Origin: Delphinapterus leucas
Lineage: Eukaryota > Chordata > Mammalia > Artiodactyla > Monodontidae
Length of the DNA stretch: 64,000 nt
Assembly: GCF_002288925.2 (NCBI RefSeq)
Contig: NW_022098094.1
Coordinates: forward strand, 1,682,995 to 1,746,994
Reading direction: 5' to 3'
Shown piece by piece: positions 44,549-55,999 of the stretch (within the stretch, counting starts at the first letter, position 1; each line of letters opens with the position of its first letter). The translations under genes were made by a program, and so were the position numbers. The notes beneath the pieces are model-generated. The model searched no databases. It saw nothing but the letters and a program-made list of their open reading frames with translations, and was not told where the DNA came from.

Positions 44549-44753
44549 CAGGACTTCTTTTTTTTTTTTTTGCGGTACGCGGGCCTCTCACTGTTGTGGC
44601 CTCTCCCGTTGCGGAGCACAGGCTCTGGACACGCAGGCTCAGCGGCTCCGCGGCATGCGGGATCCTCCCGGACCGGGACACGAACTCGCGTCCCCTGCAT
44701 CGGCAGGCAGACTCTCAACCACTGCGCCACCAGGGAAGCCCCAGGACTTCTTT
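44549..44753 (-). mobile_element. CHR-2 SINE with internal deletion and 12-bp duplication
   Basis: Antisense CHR-2 (44561-44741) between perfect CAGGACTTCTTT repeats (44549-44560 and 44742-44753). Against the other CHR-2 copies here it lacks about 22 bp after AGGCTCAGCGGC (the CATGGCTCACGGGCCCAG block). A and B boxes are present. Young by its intact duplication. Confidence 0.93.
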
Positions 44754-44754
44754 A

Positions 44755-46738
44755 CATCAGCATCTTGCCGGTAACTCAGCAAGTTACCTAAACTAAGCTG
44801 ACTTTCCTTCTGGGGTTAAGATGAGTCTTAGATACACTTATGGGTGTGAAGCATGTACCGTAGCACCAGGCTCGTGTACCTGCACTAGAGATGTGAATTA
44901 CTAGTTAGGCGGGAGATACAGGAGGTCTTCAGAGTGAGGGAAAAGGGCTTGTCCAGGACTACTGGACCCACACCCCACTCCGTCCCCTGTGCTGCTGGCA
45001 CCAGGACCACACATGAGCAAGTGGTAAGAATTAAACCCACGGCTTCCCATGCTGTTCAGTCACTGCTGCCGCTGGGGCCCTCGTCTAGCCGTGGGTTTGA
45101 GGACAGACTGGAGCTGCACAGAGGGGCCCCTAAGCCGTCTCGTCCTCCCCAGCCTGAGCCCAGCCTGGGAGCGAGACGGGTCGCAGGCGTCAATCACCAC
45201 CGGGCACCACGGGTCCGACTCCTCACTCACTCTGGTTCACATGTCTCTCCTTTCTTCTCTGCATCCTCCTCATAATGTCCTAGGGAGCCTCCAGGGCTTT
45301 TCTTGTGGGCTCTGATTTCTCACAAGATTGATGGAGTGGGGTATTCCAGATAGTGATAACCTTGGTTAAATAAGTGTTACTGAATTATTTCCTTCTACTT
45401 TCAAAGTTCTTTGTAAAATGTGAGCTCATTTCTCCATTCTGTCACCATAAACAGAAGGCAGTGAGCCTAATCAAACATTCCTTTAATGTTTGCAGACCAT
45501 TCAATATCTTGGGCCATCGTTTCTAATATAAATCTCATCAACGTTTAAATTAAATATCGAGCAGGAGTTTATTCTAGGAAGAACCAACCCGGGGATACAC
45601 ACTTGACGTGGTTTCTGAGATCAGCCCAAAACATGACCTATTTTTCTTGAGATTTTGTTCTTGCTTCTAACTGTGGAAGGTGACAAACAAGTGAGCATGT
45701 GGGCTGATGGATGATTCTGACCAGTTGAATCTGGTTCATTCGAACACATGTTTGTTACATCTCAGCCCTTAAACATGTAAGAGTCAGCCCCTCGCTGAAG
45801 GTCTGTCACTCAGAGCAGGACAACTTTTTATGTGGCTTTGTATCCAGCTCATGCCAAAGGAACGATATGCCAGACAGACAGCTTTTCTCTTCAGATAATT
45901 ATAAGGAATCTTTAAATAACCCTCACTGCAGAGCCTTGATCGACATCTTCTCTATTTACAAACTTTCGTTTGAACAGTCAAAACTGCCACCTAAGCAGGG
46001 CTGCAGGTATGTGCCCACAGCTGTGCACATCTGATATGGACTAAGCATGGGTTATCACCGTGGGCTGTAAGTCAGCATCTAAGACATGACATTTGGAGCA
46101 GACATTGCGTGATGGTTGTGATAAGGCTCTGGAACCTTCCCTCCCTCTCTGAGCGCAGAAATGTTTGTGTAAAATCAGATCAAATAAAAGGTCTCTCCCC
46201 CTGGTCCCTCGGCCAAATCGTCTTTCACTTAGTGCAGTTAAACAAATATTGGCCTAGCTCTGTAAGATTTGACCTTTCCAGTGTGCTCTGTGAGTTTATC
46301 CTTTGTTTAAAAAAAAAGAGCATTTTGAACTCATGGTTTTGACTCTCTGAGGAGTTTATTCTCTGCCAATCTTCATGAGTGACTCATGTCCTATTATTTA
46401 GGTTTGGATGGAAAACAAGACAGAGAAATAGGTTGCTGTCCCAGGTTGCCATGATGCCTGAAAAGCACCCACATATCGAGACACCTGGAACACAGAGAAC
46501 CCACCAGAATCTCTCTAGTTTGAGATTGAATCAAAGTCCCCAAAGGGAATCTCATCAGCGCTCTGCTCCAGGACACATGATCTGGGATCAGTCTTGGTTC
46601 CCAGGCCAGCCCTGCTGCTTGTCCAGGGGCCTCAGCTGGGATGCACATTCTCAAGGCTCAGCTGCCTGCTTGGGAAAATAAGGATGGTGACTATCTCCTC
46701 ATAAGATGGTTGCCACAGTACCGGGAAGGCCAGGAACA
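44755..46738. other. Unique sequence, possible regulatory stretch
   Basis: No named repeat in about 2 kb. 45.4-46.1 kb is AT-rich and repeat-free, with CAGATAATTATAAGG (about 45892) and TTAAATTAAATATCG (about 45546), which resemble GATA and homeodomain sites. No exon is recognised. Confidence 0.3.
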
Positions 46739-46742
46739 GTGC

Positions 46743-46958
46743 CAGGTGACCCTTGAACAACACGGACCCCATACTGTGCCCACCCACCAAGCAGTAGAAA
46801 TCCACCTGTCACTTTACAGTTGGGCCTCTGTATCCTCAGTTCCATGTCCATGGATTCAACCAACCTTGGATCGTGTAGTCCTAGTATTTATTTATTGAAA
46901 AAAATCCGTGTGTAAGTGGACCCCACAGTTCAAACTCATATTGTTCAAGGGTCAACTG
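46743..46958 (+). mobile_element. Tigger-type (TcMar) MITE-like element
   Basis: Terminal inverted repeats of about 22 bp: CAGGTGACCCTTGAACAAC at the left and TTGTTCAAGGGTCAACTG at the right. Between them are family phrases (GTATCCTCAGTTCCATGTCC, GATTCAACCAACCTTGGATC, TTATTTATTGAAAAAAATCC). About 216 bp with no transposase. The expected TA duplications are not preserved. Confidence 0.75.
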
Positions 46959-46959
46959 T

Positions 46960-47045
46960 GTTAGATTCTGCTTTGTTTATTTAGAGTCAAGCAAATTGAG
47001 ACCCAGAAAGGTTGTGCTTGACCCCAGTGGCACACGTAGTTCATT
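46960..47045 (-). mobile_element. Weak MIR fragment, antisense
   Basis: AAATTGAGACCCAGAAAGGTT and a CAGTGGCACACGTAG stretch resemble the MIR core in antisense. Low certainty. Confidence 0.3.
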
Positions 47046-47098
47046 TCAGTCCCAGGTTCTTTGCATGGACTGACCAACATCTGGGATGTGAAGGGAAT

Positions 47099-47666
47099 GT
47101 GGATGTGACACCCCAGGATATACCACTTTGGCACATGGATCATTTTGAGCTGAAGGCGATTGACTGAGAGTCAACAGCTGCTGAAAGCAGCTTTCCAGGA
47201 ACTTCCCTCATCTGACAAGGCAGAAACTTCTGAAAATGAGACCGCCATAAATTCCCTCTCTGGGTGGGGGGAGGTTTGGGCCACGAAGAAGACAGAAAGT
47301 TCGCATTGAAATGAGTCTTCACAAACAAACCTTACTAAAATAACTCTTATCTTCCACTGGTTTCCCCCTGTATTTACCTTCCCACAATTTACTCCCCCTA
47401 GAGGCCCACCCCACTTCCTTTGTCTGGTCATTACTCCACAATTTATTGCCCTTTGTTAAAATAGTATATAAGCCTCTGAGCCTAACCACTTCTTTGCGTT
47501 TTCACTTCTTTTCTGTGAAGTCCTCCGTGCATGTAAAAAGTATTAACACCAATAAAAATCTGCATGCATTTTCTCCTGTTACTTTGTCTTCTGTCAGTTT
47601 AATTAACAAGGCCCCAGGAAAAAACCTAAGAGGGTAGTGGGAGAGTTCCCTTCCTCCCACAGTGAA
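47099..47666 (+). mobile_element. Solo ERV LTR, complete-looking
   Basis: The LTR runs 47104-47661, from TGTGACACCCCAGG to CTTCCTCCCACA, about 558 bp. It has a TATA-like ATAGTATATAAGCC (47461-47474), an AATAAA at 47551-47556, and a U5-like CTCCTGTTACTTTGTCTTC. The flanks are GTGGA (47099-47103) and GTGAA (47662-47666), a likely 5-bp duplication with one change. No viral genes adjoin. Confidence 0.68.
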
Positions 47667-47669
47667 ACT

Positions 47670-48160
47670 CAGAGACTCTAGGGTGAGCAGAGCAGGGCAG
47701 ACCTGACTCCCTCTTCCCACAACCGTCTCCGATCCAGGCGGATCTCTGCTGACACCATGCGTTCTTCTAGCCACAGGGCCTCTACACTTGTGAGCAACCT
47801 CTGCCCCTTGACTGCATCTCCAAATCCAACCCCTTCCATGGTATCCTGTGGACCAGAGTTTAGTAGGAGAAACAAGAGGCCATCAGCAGCCTAGCCAGGG
47901 GTTTCTGTCCAAAGCCAGGGCTTTCTACTCCATTCCCTTCCCCAAGGGCATGGCTGTGCTATTCCCAAGACTGGAATGCCTGGAACGCCTCTCTGTTGCA
48001 CCCATCCCCTCCCTCCAGGAGTCGGTTTAAATGCCATCTCTTCCTCATGCACACCCAGCCAGGATCAGAACCCCTGTCACACACCCGGGGCTCCCTGTGC
48101 TTTTCCTTCAATATAGTTACAATATACACTTGAGTGTTTTCACTTATCAAAAAAAACAAA
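47670..48160. other. Unique sequence between two LTRs
   Basis: About 500 bp with no recognisable retroviral gene remnant. The flanking LTRs are therefore unlikely to be the two ends of one provirus. Confidence 0.4.
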
Positions 48161-48166
48161 TCTTTT

Positions 48167-48586
48167 TGAGAGATACTGCAGATGCAAGAAGGGCTTTCTG
48201 ACCTTCCCCTGAAGCAGGTCGTGAGACCCTCACGTAAGAGGTGTCCTCCCTCTACCCCGAGGAAGGGAGCCTCCTTGTCTCTAGGATGGAGGGTTGCGGA
48301 GAGGAAGCTGAATGAACAGGACTTGCCAAGTCCCACCAGTTCACCTGAGCTCAGATTCTTTATCCTATCACATCTTTCTTCATTAAGCCCAGTATAAAAA
48401 GTCTCAGGTTAAACCATTTCTTTGAGTCTTCATTTCCTTTTGGAGGCTCCCGTGTCACATAAAACTTACATTAAATAAATGTTACATTTTTCTCCTGTCA
48501 GTCTGCCTTTCGTCAGTCCAATTTACAGGGTTCCAGCCAGAGAACCCAGGAGACTAGCAGGAAAAAACGTTTTTTCCTCCCCTACA
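48167..48586 (+). mobile_element. Second ERV LTR, related type
   Basis: LTR-like sequence from TGAGAGATACTGCAGATGC to CTCCCCTACA. It has TATAAAAAGTCTCAGG (about 48393), an ATTAAATAAATG poly(A) signal (about 48471), and a U5 (TTCTCCTGTCAGTCTGCC) like that of the LTR 500 bp upstream but clearly diverged from it. No convincing target-site duplication. Confidence 0.6.
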
Positions 48587-48599
48587 ATATCAAGGGAAA

Positions 48600-48800
48600 A
48601 GATAATCCATGCAGTGTTGTGTGAACCAGATTATATTAAATATGCAACATAGACGAATGACCACAATCTGGAAGAGAAAAGCCCCAATGTCATAGAACAG
48701 AGGCCTCTTGTGGGTTGCAGGTGGTGGGTGAGTTTTGCTTCCTTCTTCATGACTTGTGTGTGTTTTCTAGATGTTCCCAACGACCGTGAGAGAGACACCT
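48600..48800 (+). mobile_element. Possible L1 3' end, weak
   Basis: CAACATAGACGAATGACCAC and TTCATGACTTGTGTGTGTTT fit loosely with an old L1 3'UTR. Low confidence. Confidence 0.25.
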
Positions 48801-48804
48801 GCAT

Positions 48805-51800
48805 CGGTGGCCTGGGTCAGCCCATCTCAGGCTGCGGCCTCGCCGTCCACGTGACCTGCTGGAGGCCCCCAGAGCTCTGGGCTGCCATGATGAAATGACC
48901 TGCACGAGTGCCGAGCACACACTGGGAGCTCGGCTCTGATGGAACCAAAAGCAGAGAAGAGGCCTGGGATCACCAGGGTAAGGTGTGTGCAGGAGGTGGG
49001 TCCATTCTCTGCAAGCAGCTCTGCCTGCAGGCACTGAAGCCGGCAGTTTATCTGAAATGCGAAGGAGATGACAAAGTGCCCCACCCCCCCGAGAAAGTCC
49101 TGCCTTGGTGCCACCTGTTAACTGATTTCCAGTGAGACAGGACTGCAGTCCGGGGCGGTCGGTCTTCCAGGGCCTGCTTGGTTGGCATAAGGCTTATTCT
49201 GTTGTCTGTAGAACCAGCTCTGCAGTCACGGTGAATGCGGCAAACGGGAGCATAGGTGAAGCATTGAGGATGGTGAGCCAGCGATTGGTTTCTTTTCTCT
49301 CCGTCCCCTGGGATGATACAGAGCAGAGAAGCCAAGGCCAAGGCCTCCACGGATGTAGGTCGGCGAGGGGAGGGAGCCTGGGCTCCTCTGCCCACCTGCT
49401 CAATCGCGAGCATCATGCAGGCAGCTGGGGAAGGAGCTGTGTGCTAGGGAAGGAGCAGGTGCAATCTTTCCTGGCTGGGAACACAGCCTTTGTGCACGCT
49501 CTCAATAAAGTAGGACTCCCAGAATGTCCCCACGATCCCAGGGCACCTCATGCCACGATGGAGAGCAAATCCACACCATGTCAGTTTTCTAGATGACCTC
49601 CATGGTGAAAAGTTTAGGGTGCATCTCCTTTAACTACTGAATCGGGGCAGAGAGCTCTCGGAAATTACGCTGAAAGCAGAACTTGAGAATCCAGGCAGAG
49701 CAGAAGGAAGAAGGCTTTACTCTGACTGACGTCCAGAGCCTGGCGCCCTCCACCTAGCTCCTGTTTCTTCTCCCTACGGCCGCTGCTGTGTGAGGTAGAT
49801 GCTCGCAGCCGCAGCCAACCGTGCTGGTTTCTTTTCTGTTCCTTCCCTAGAGCCGCTCTAGTAGGAGAAGAGCACCCCGTCTGTGAGCCCTGCCCACCTG
49901 CGCACACGTCTCCCTGGCAGCCCCGAGTCCTGTGCAGTCGCTGGTTATTTTAATTGAATGATAAAGGATGTGGGTGTGAATTAATTCTACAGGCAGGTAG
50001 GGCTAAGGGTCCACTCAGGATGCATAACTCGTAGCAGGACCAGTAACCTCAGCTGGGCCGCTTCCTCCTGGAACCTGTGGTCTATCAGGGACTCCCCTTG
50101 ACGTCCACGGTAGGATGGAGACCGTGGACCAGGGAACGAGCTCAGACCCAAAGCCGCGCGCTCACTGGTTCTTATCCATGAAATAAGCTGCTGCCTCACT
50201 TACCTCCAAAACATCCTTTGAACTCTAAGAGGAGAGGTGTTACTTGTTCTCTCTGGGATGCTAATCTCTCTGGGACTGCTGAGAGCACAATGCGAGGATA
50301 GGAAACGTGCACTGGAACAGAAGGGGCAAACCCTCAAGCCCGGAGGTGGGAGATGGGTCTGCTTCACTTACTGGCCCAGGATCTTGGCCCCGTCCTTCCT
50401 CTGGGTATGCTGGGCTAGACGGGGAGTGAGAGGGCTGTGCGTGCAGAGGCCACGGATGTTCCTGGAACGGCCTGCATGTGAGGGAGGGATCCATGCGGTG
50501 AACCAGGATGGCTGGGCCAGGGAGGCGCCTCCCACCCGAAGGCTGCTTTACAGATGGGCGAGAAAGTGGAGTCGTGAACTTATTGTTAATGTTGTTCTGG
50601 CAAACGCTGTGCTGCAGACGCTCCCACCCTCCCACTGCTCCTGCCAGAACGTGTAGTTTGAAAGGACACTTTCAGACCCCTCCTTCCACAGAATTCACCT
50701 CTGGAGACTGAGCCCCATCCCGAGAAGACATGGTCCAGTTAGCAACAGGGAAGCACTCTCACCTGTGTTTCATTCATATGGAAAATGCGGTGAAACAGAA
50801 ATTAAAGTTTTCTCTCACATCTTCCGTCTCCCGACGCTGGTAGACAAGGAGTAACCATAGTAACAGATGCCTGGAGAATGGAGCAGTGGGAGGGGGGGTG
50901 AGGAGGACCCGGAAAGTGACCGCCCCCCGGCCGTGGGGCCCCGTGTCCTCAGGGAAGTCTCACCTCCCTTCTCTCACCTGGATTTTGGTGGAAGATGTTT
51001 TCCTCTTTCTCCCAAAATTACCAGGAAGAGAAATAGACAGAAAAACCACCTTACAAATATAGACTATACTGAATACAGAGAGAAAATGCAGAAGTGAAGC
51101 TATTCCTTACACACACACAGATTCCCTCAGACTGAAAGAGTCACCTCAGTTTTAAAGATAGAGTGGAAGTTTGCTAAAAAAACCCAGCATTGATTGCAAG
51201 TGTTTCCAATGACATCAAAGAAAAATCAGACCATTGGGGTCATTTCAGAAATAGACCTCTCGCCGTGGTGCTGAGGACAATGTCAGGTCGCTGAGAGCAC
51301 CTCGGCCCGAGCCATCCTGCCTCTCCCGGGCCAGGAGGAAAGGCTCTCCCTGGGGAGAGGCCTTGAGAAACCATCCTTCCTAAGGGCCCCCCCCCCACTT
51401 ATAAACAGGATTTTTTTTTTTAATTACAAAATGTCGGGAAGTACAATCTACCAAGGAGGCAAGACGTTCCAGGTGGCAGGGAATGGATTTGCTCCTCAGA
51501 ACGATGTGCCGGAAAGGACATGAGGTGGGAGGCAGGACTGGCCTCGGGGATGGTTTTCTGGGGCGCAGGACCAGGCTTCCCCCTACCCCCGAGGCCCTGC
51601 CTGGAACTCGGTTGAACTCGAGAAAGTGGAAAACACAGCGTCCCCAGCGAGGCCGCCAGCAGAAGCCAGTGCGCCCTGCGCTGCTTTCCTGAACGTTTGC
51701 CCAGGCTGCACTTCCAAGGGCATTTTGGCCACAAGAACTGCGCTCAGCTTTGGCCTGTTCACCTCGAGTGGACAGAGGAAGCGTCTCAGCCCCAGATTCT

Positions 51801-52385
51801 GAGGCCCCAGGAGCTGCCAAGAAGGAGGGAGCGTCTGTTCCTGCCTGCAAGATCAGGCCTTCTGAGTAAATATTTGTGTCCTTTGGTTAATTGCATAAAG
51901 TATCTATCTTTATCATGGAGCAGGAGGCATGCATGTTTGTTGACTCCTGCTGTCAATCCATAGGCAACAGGAAATGTGGCAAAATCATTTTGAAAACTCA
52001 GTGAGAATAGAATAGAGTGAAACTTTCTCCTAAGGAATAAATTGCTAAATAACTTTTGACCCCTTTAAAAAATAATAGAAGATAATAAAAGAGGCAAAAG
52101 GGATTGTTCTGTGTAACCAGCAGTGAGTAGGCAGGCAATCTGATGATAAAAGTACATGCTTGGAACAATAAAGGATACTGTTCTTTTAGCATTTTTAAAA
52201 AAATTTTCTGGATGTGAACAGCTAAGAGTTGACCATTGCTTCTCCATTCCAAATCACATCCCTTAATATGGGAAGAGGATTTCAGACCTTCATTATCTAC
52301 ACGTAGCCTACTGAAAATCAAAGTTTTGGGTTTTTGTTTCTGAAAAACAGAAGTACTCATTTTATTTGACTCGATGAAAAGTGGC
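48805..52385. other. Unique, partly GC-rich sequence, no exon identified
   Basis: About 3.6 kb without a clear repeat. Overlapping frames of 60-155 codons occur on both strands (for example 49132-49596 plus and 51380-51850 minus) but none shows a family motif. CG-rich stretches occur, though not at CpG-island density by eye. Confidence 0.35.
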
Positions 52386-52390
52386 ATGAT

Positions 52391-52505
52391 TGAGCTCAGA
52401 GACCTTGATTACAATCCTAGCTGTGCAACCGTCAGCATTTACCTGCCAGCTTTCTTTCACGTTCTGCTTCCTCACTGTAAATGAAGAGGTAAAGGAACCA
52501 AATTC
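52391..52505 (+). mobile_element. MIR fragment, sense
   Basis: GACCTTGATTACAATCCTAG, CTGTGCAACCGTCAGCATTT and TCTGCTTCCTCACTGTAAAT follow the MIR tRNA-like part and core. Confidence 0.4.
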
Positions 52506-52540
52506 TCTGTAGCACAAAAAAGTGATGAGCCGGGTGCATG

Positions 52541-52874
52541 GGTAGATTAATAAATAAGAAAACAGTAGATTAGATAAAAATGGTAGGTAGAATGTTGATA
52601 GATTCGATAGATAGTTGATAGGGATAGATGATGGACCCATGGATAATAGATGATAGATTAGATATAGAGGGAGATGATAAATAGTTGATAGATAATAGGT
52701 GACAGACAGATGATAGACACAGTGTAACAGACAACAGATGACAGAGATAGATACATAATAGACACATAGATGAGAGATGATAGAGAAAACAGAGAGATCA
52801 TCAATCAACAGATAATAGATGATTAGGTAGATAGATGATAGATATATAGATAGATAGATAGATAGACAGACAGG
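52541..52874 (+). repeat. Degenerate (GATA)n satellite-like array
   Basis: About 330 bp of GATA, GATGATA and GACA units: scattered and mutated at the left, homogeneous at the right (GATAGATAGATAGATAGACA, about 52847-52868). The 186-codon minus frame here, rich in Tyr, Leu, Ser and Ile, is only the translated repeat. Confidence 0.93.
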
Positions 52875-53037
52875 CGTGTTACTTGAGCAACAACATTCAT
52901 TCCTGCTCCATGGCGTGACCATAGGTATTCATAAGGAAAGATGTCAGCAACAATTCAAATAAGAAGTTTTAAGTCCTCAGTACTAATCACAGATGTTAAA
53001 GCTGTTATCCCCAAACAGACCAATAGTTCTCTTTAAA

Positions 53038-53522
53038 ATAACTTTTTATTTTATTTTATTTTATTTTTTATTGAAGTGTAGTTGATTTACAATGTTATGT
53101 TAGTTTCAGGTGTACAGCAAAGTGGTTCAGTTTTACAAATACATATATATTCTTTTTCATATTCTTTTCCATTATAGGTTATTACAAGATATTGAATATA
53201 GTTCCCTGTGCTATACAGTAAATCCTTGTTGTTTACCTATTTTATATATAGTAGTGTGTATATGTTAATCCCAAACTCCTGATTTATCCCTCCCCCACCC
53301 CCTTTCCCCCTTGGCAACCATAAGTTTGTTTTCTGTCTGTGAGTCTGTTTCTGTTTTGTAAATAAGTTCATTTGTATCATCTTTTTAGAGTCCTTGTCAC
53401 TTATTTATATAAATGACTGACTTTACTTAGTATGATCATTTCTAAGTCCATCCATGTTGCTGCAAATGGCATTATTTCATTCTTATTTTAGGGCTGAGTA
53501 GTATTCCATTGTGTGTATATGT

Positions 53523-53557
<35 letters not shown>

Positions 53558-53894
53558 CCACATCTTCTTTATTCATATGTCGATAGACACTTAGGTTGCT
53601 TCCACATCTTGGCTATTGTAAACAGTGCTGCTATGAACACTGGGGCGCATGTATCTTTTCAAATTATGGTTTTCTCCAGATATATGCCCAGGAGTGGGAT
53701 TGCTAGATCATATGGCAACTCTATTTTTAGTTTTTTAAGGAACCTCCACAGTGGTTACTGTTCTCCATGGTGGCTGTATCAATTTACATTCCCACCAACA
53801 GTGCAAGAGGGTTCCCTTTTCTCCACACCCTTTCCAGCATTTGTTATTTGTAGACTTTTTAATGATGGCCATTCTACTAGTGTAACATAACTTT
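53038..53894 (-). mobile_element. L1 3' insertion, antisense, with 8-bp duplication
   Basis: Tail complement (ATTTTATTTTATTTTATTTT) then 3'UTR (ATTGAAGTGTAGTTGATTTA, CAGGTGTACAGCAAAGTGG, CCCTGTGCTATACAGTAAAT) and ORF2 end (GGGCTGAGTAGTATTCCATT, CACTTAGGTTGCTTCCACAT, GGAGTGGGATTGCTAGATCA, ACATTCCCACCAACAGTGC). Close to the cetartiodactyl L1 consensus, so fairly young. ATAACTTT occurs at both ends (53038-53045 and 53887-53894). 5' truncated at about 850 bp. It contains a TG/TA microsatellite at about 53519-53559. Confidence 0.88.
53519..53559 (+). repeat. (TG)n(TA)n microsatellite within L1
   Basis: GTGTGTGTGTGTGTGTGTGT followed by TATATATATATA. It has grown inside the ORF2-region sequence, where other L1 copies carry a short TGTATATATG. 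Confidence 0.9.
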
Positions 53895-53899
53895 CTTAA

Positions 53900-54445
53900 A
53901 AAAAGAAAACACTACAGATATGTTTAACCAAATTGTCATTGATAGCTGAAGAATTTTTTTGTCAGAAAGATCACTGCAGGCATCTCACATCACGCTCACT
54001 GTTTTAGATATGCTATTTTAAATGAAGGGCTTATGAACATTCTTACGGACTGGGAATTTTTCCTTCTGTCATGTGTACCTTCTGGTTGAGTCTCTCCTGA
54101 TCCACCAGCTGAAATTCCCACCTGGGGCGTGACTGTGCTCAACCTGAGAAGGTGGAGGATACTTTCAGCAGAAATGTAACAGAAAGCTGTTTCTGAGAGA
54201 GAAGTTAAAGACTGAATCCCAACAATAATATTTGCAAATTTGAAGTGTCTCAGTTTGTTTAGCATAAATAGAATTGAAGTGAACACTAAGAAAGGACAAA
54301 GAAAAGTGTGCATTTTCTATCAAGATAATGTTGTGACTTTGCAAACAACTGTAGTGTAATAGTGCAGACTACCTAACCTGTGAGGAGCTGTCCCTTGGCT
54401 GTAGACACCAAGGTGTCCAACACAGGAGAAAGGGGGCAGTGGGGC
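53900..54445. other. AT-rich unique sequence
   Basis: No repeat or gene is recognised. Confidence 0.3.
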
Positions 54446-54447
54446 AG

Positions 54448-54665
54448 CTGTGGAGTCCTTCTTTTTTTTTTTTTTCTGCGGTACACGGGCCTCTCACTGT
54501 TGTGGCCTCTCCCATTGCGGAGCACAGGCTCCGGACGCGCAGGCTCAGCGGCCATGGCTCATGGGCCCAGTCGCTCCACGGCATGTGGGATCTTCCTGGA
54601 CCGGGGCACGAACCTGCATCCCCTGCATCGGCAGGCACCAGGGAAGCCCTGTGGAGTCCTTCTTT
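54448..54665 (-). mobile_element. CHR-2 SINE lacking the A box, 17-bp duplication
   Basis: Antisense CHR-2 (54465-54648) flanked by perfect CTGTGGAGTCCTTCTTT repeats (54448-54464 and 54649-54665). At the head end GGCAGGCACCAGGG replaces the usual sequence: about 20 bp containing the Pol III A box is gone, while the outer head and the B box remain. The exact duplication shows that the insertion is young and that the gap formed in the source copy or soon after insertion. Confidence 0.94.
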
Positions 54666-54669
54666 ACAT

Positions 54670-55880
54670 TTCCTTCAATGACAATTGGAATTCTAAGTTT
54701 TTACTTTCTATTTTGCATATTTTTTCTTTCGAGTATGTGGCACAGAGATATATAAAAAGGTAAAAATATGGGTTGACAAAGAATTTTTCAATTTTTAGAA
54801 GAAATACAAGATTTAAATTCTGGTTGTGCATTAAGATCAACTTAGTTTGTACACTCAGGAGACCTCATATTTAGGGATCTGATTTGATAGATTTTGTAGG
54901 CTTTTGTAAATATCTATGAAAAATATAACTTCAGCGTTTATGAAAATTTAAAGTTGAACAAAGCAAGAATTAAACCATGCTGTTAAAGATGTCATCAAAT
55001 TCCCAAGTATGAGTAAGAAAAACCAAAACAGTGGGCAAACCAGGGAGTACTGGAGGCAACTTGTGTGAGGTGGGGAATGCACAGGACCTGAGCGCCTTCG
55101 GGGCACATGGGCTCCTGACGCGTTGTCCACATTCGTGTTGCCGTGTAAACAGATGCCCGGGCTTCAGGAAGTGGGATTTGATTGGCAGACGATGGTGACC
55201 ACTGGACTAAGAGACAGAATTACATAAAAATCTTCAAAAGAAGGGGGAAAAGGTTTGCATCTCGAGCTTTAGAAACCATTGCAGTTGGTGGCATCTTCTC
55301 GCAGTTGGTTGTGTTTCCAGCAGGAATAGACAGACCCATCCTGGCCCTGCCAGCCACTCCTGCGTCAGGTTTAGCAGGACTGGGAAACAGCCTGTTGCTT
55401 CCAAACCTTCCAAACGGTGGAACCATCCCCAATGAGGAGTCTCCACGCCCGTTGTGGTTTGAGGGTTGGAATCAAGAGCAAAGGAAGCCTTGGGGCTGCC
55501 TGAGTGGTGTGGGGGCCTAGGCAGCCCCAAGATGGTCTGGAGGGAGGAGAGAGAAGGTCCAGGACATGGTCCACGATGAGACAAGGGAGCAGACATTAGC
55601 ACAAGGTGGTGGGAGCTTTAGGAGCCTAGAAGAACGGGGGTGCAGGTAGTTTGGGTGGAGAAATACGGTAAATGATGCTTCTTTCTTTCCTCTGCACGCT
55701 CCCCATAGTGACACGCACAGTCACAAGCACCAGAACCAGCAGAGCTTGGTGAAAAGAGCCATCGCCTTGCTGGTCCACCCTCCAGCTGCTTGGCTGTGCT
55801 GGGGGCCTTGCTGCCTGACTGTGTGCATCGTCCACGCCACTGGGGAATACTGGGGGTCCTGTCGGAGTGGACTTACCTCC
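54670..55880. other. Unique sequence, no exon identified
   Basis: AT-rich, then GC-rich from about 55.1 kb. A 112-codon frame (55182-55520) starts at TTG rather than ATG and has no motif. Confidence 0.3.
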
Positions 55881-55884
55881 GTCT

Positions 55885-55990
55885 CTGCTTTTGCCAAAGG
55901 CGGGAAACCTCTGGGCATCAGTTTCCTCGTGAATAAAAGGAGGACATGCACCTGACCTTCTCGTAGGATCAGATGAGGACAGAACACTCA
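55885..55990 (+). mobile_element. MIR fragment, sense
   Basis: CTCTGGGCATCAGTTTCCTC and GTGAATAAAAGGAGGACATG follow the MIR core. Confidence 0.4.
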
Positions 55991-55999
55991 GTTCATGTT

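Noticed and set aside
47104..48586. A single provirus bounded by two LTRs
   Set aside because: Only about 500 bp lie between, with no retroviral gene remnant, and the LTRs are too different.
52362..52922. 186-codon minus-strand open frame
   Set aside because: It is the translation of the degenerate GATA repeat: Tyr/Leu/Ser/Ile-rich low complexity.
55182..55520. 112-codon plus frame
   Set aside because: It begins at TTG, has no recognised domain and no splice or Kozak support.
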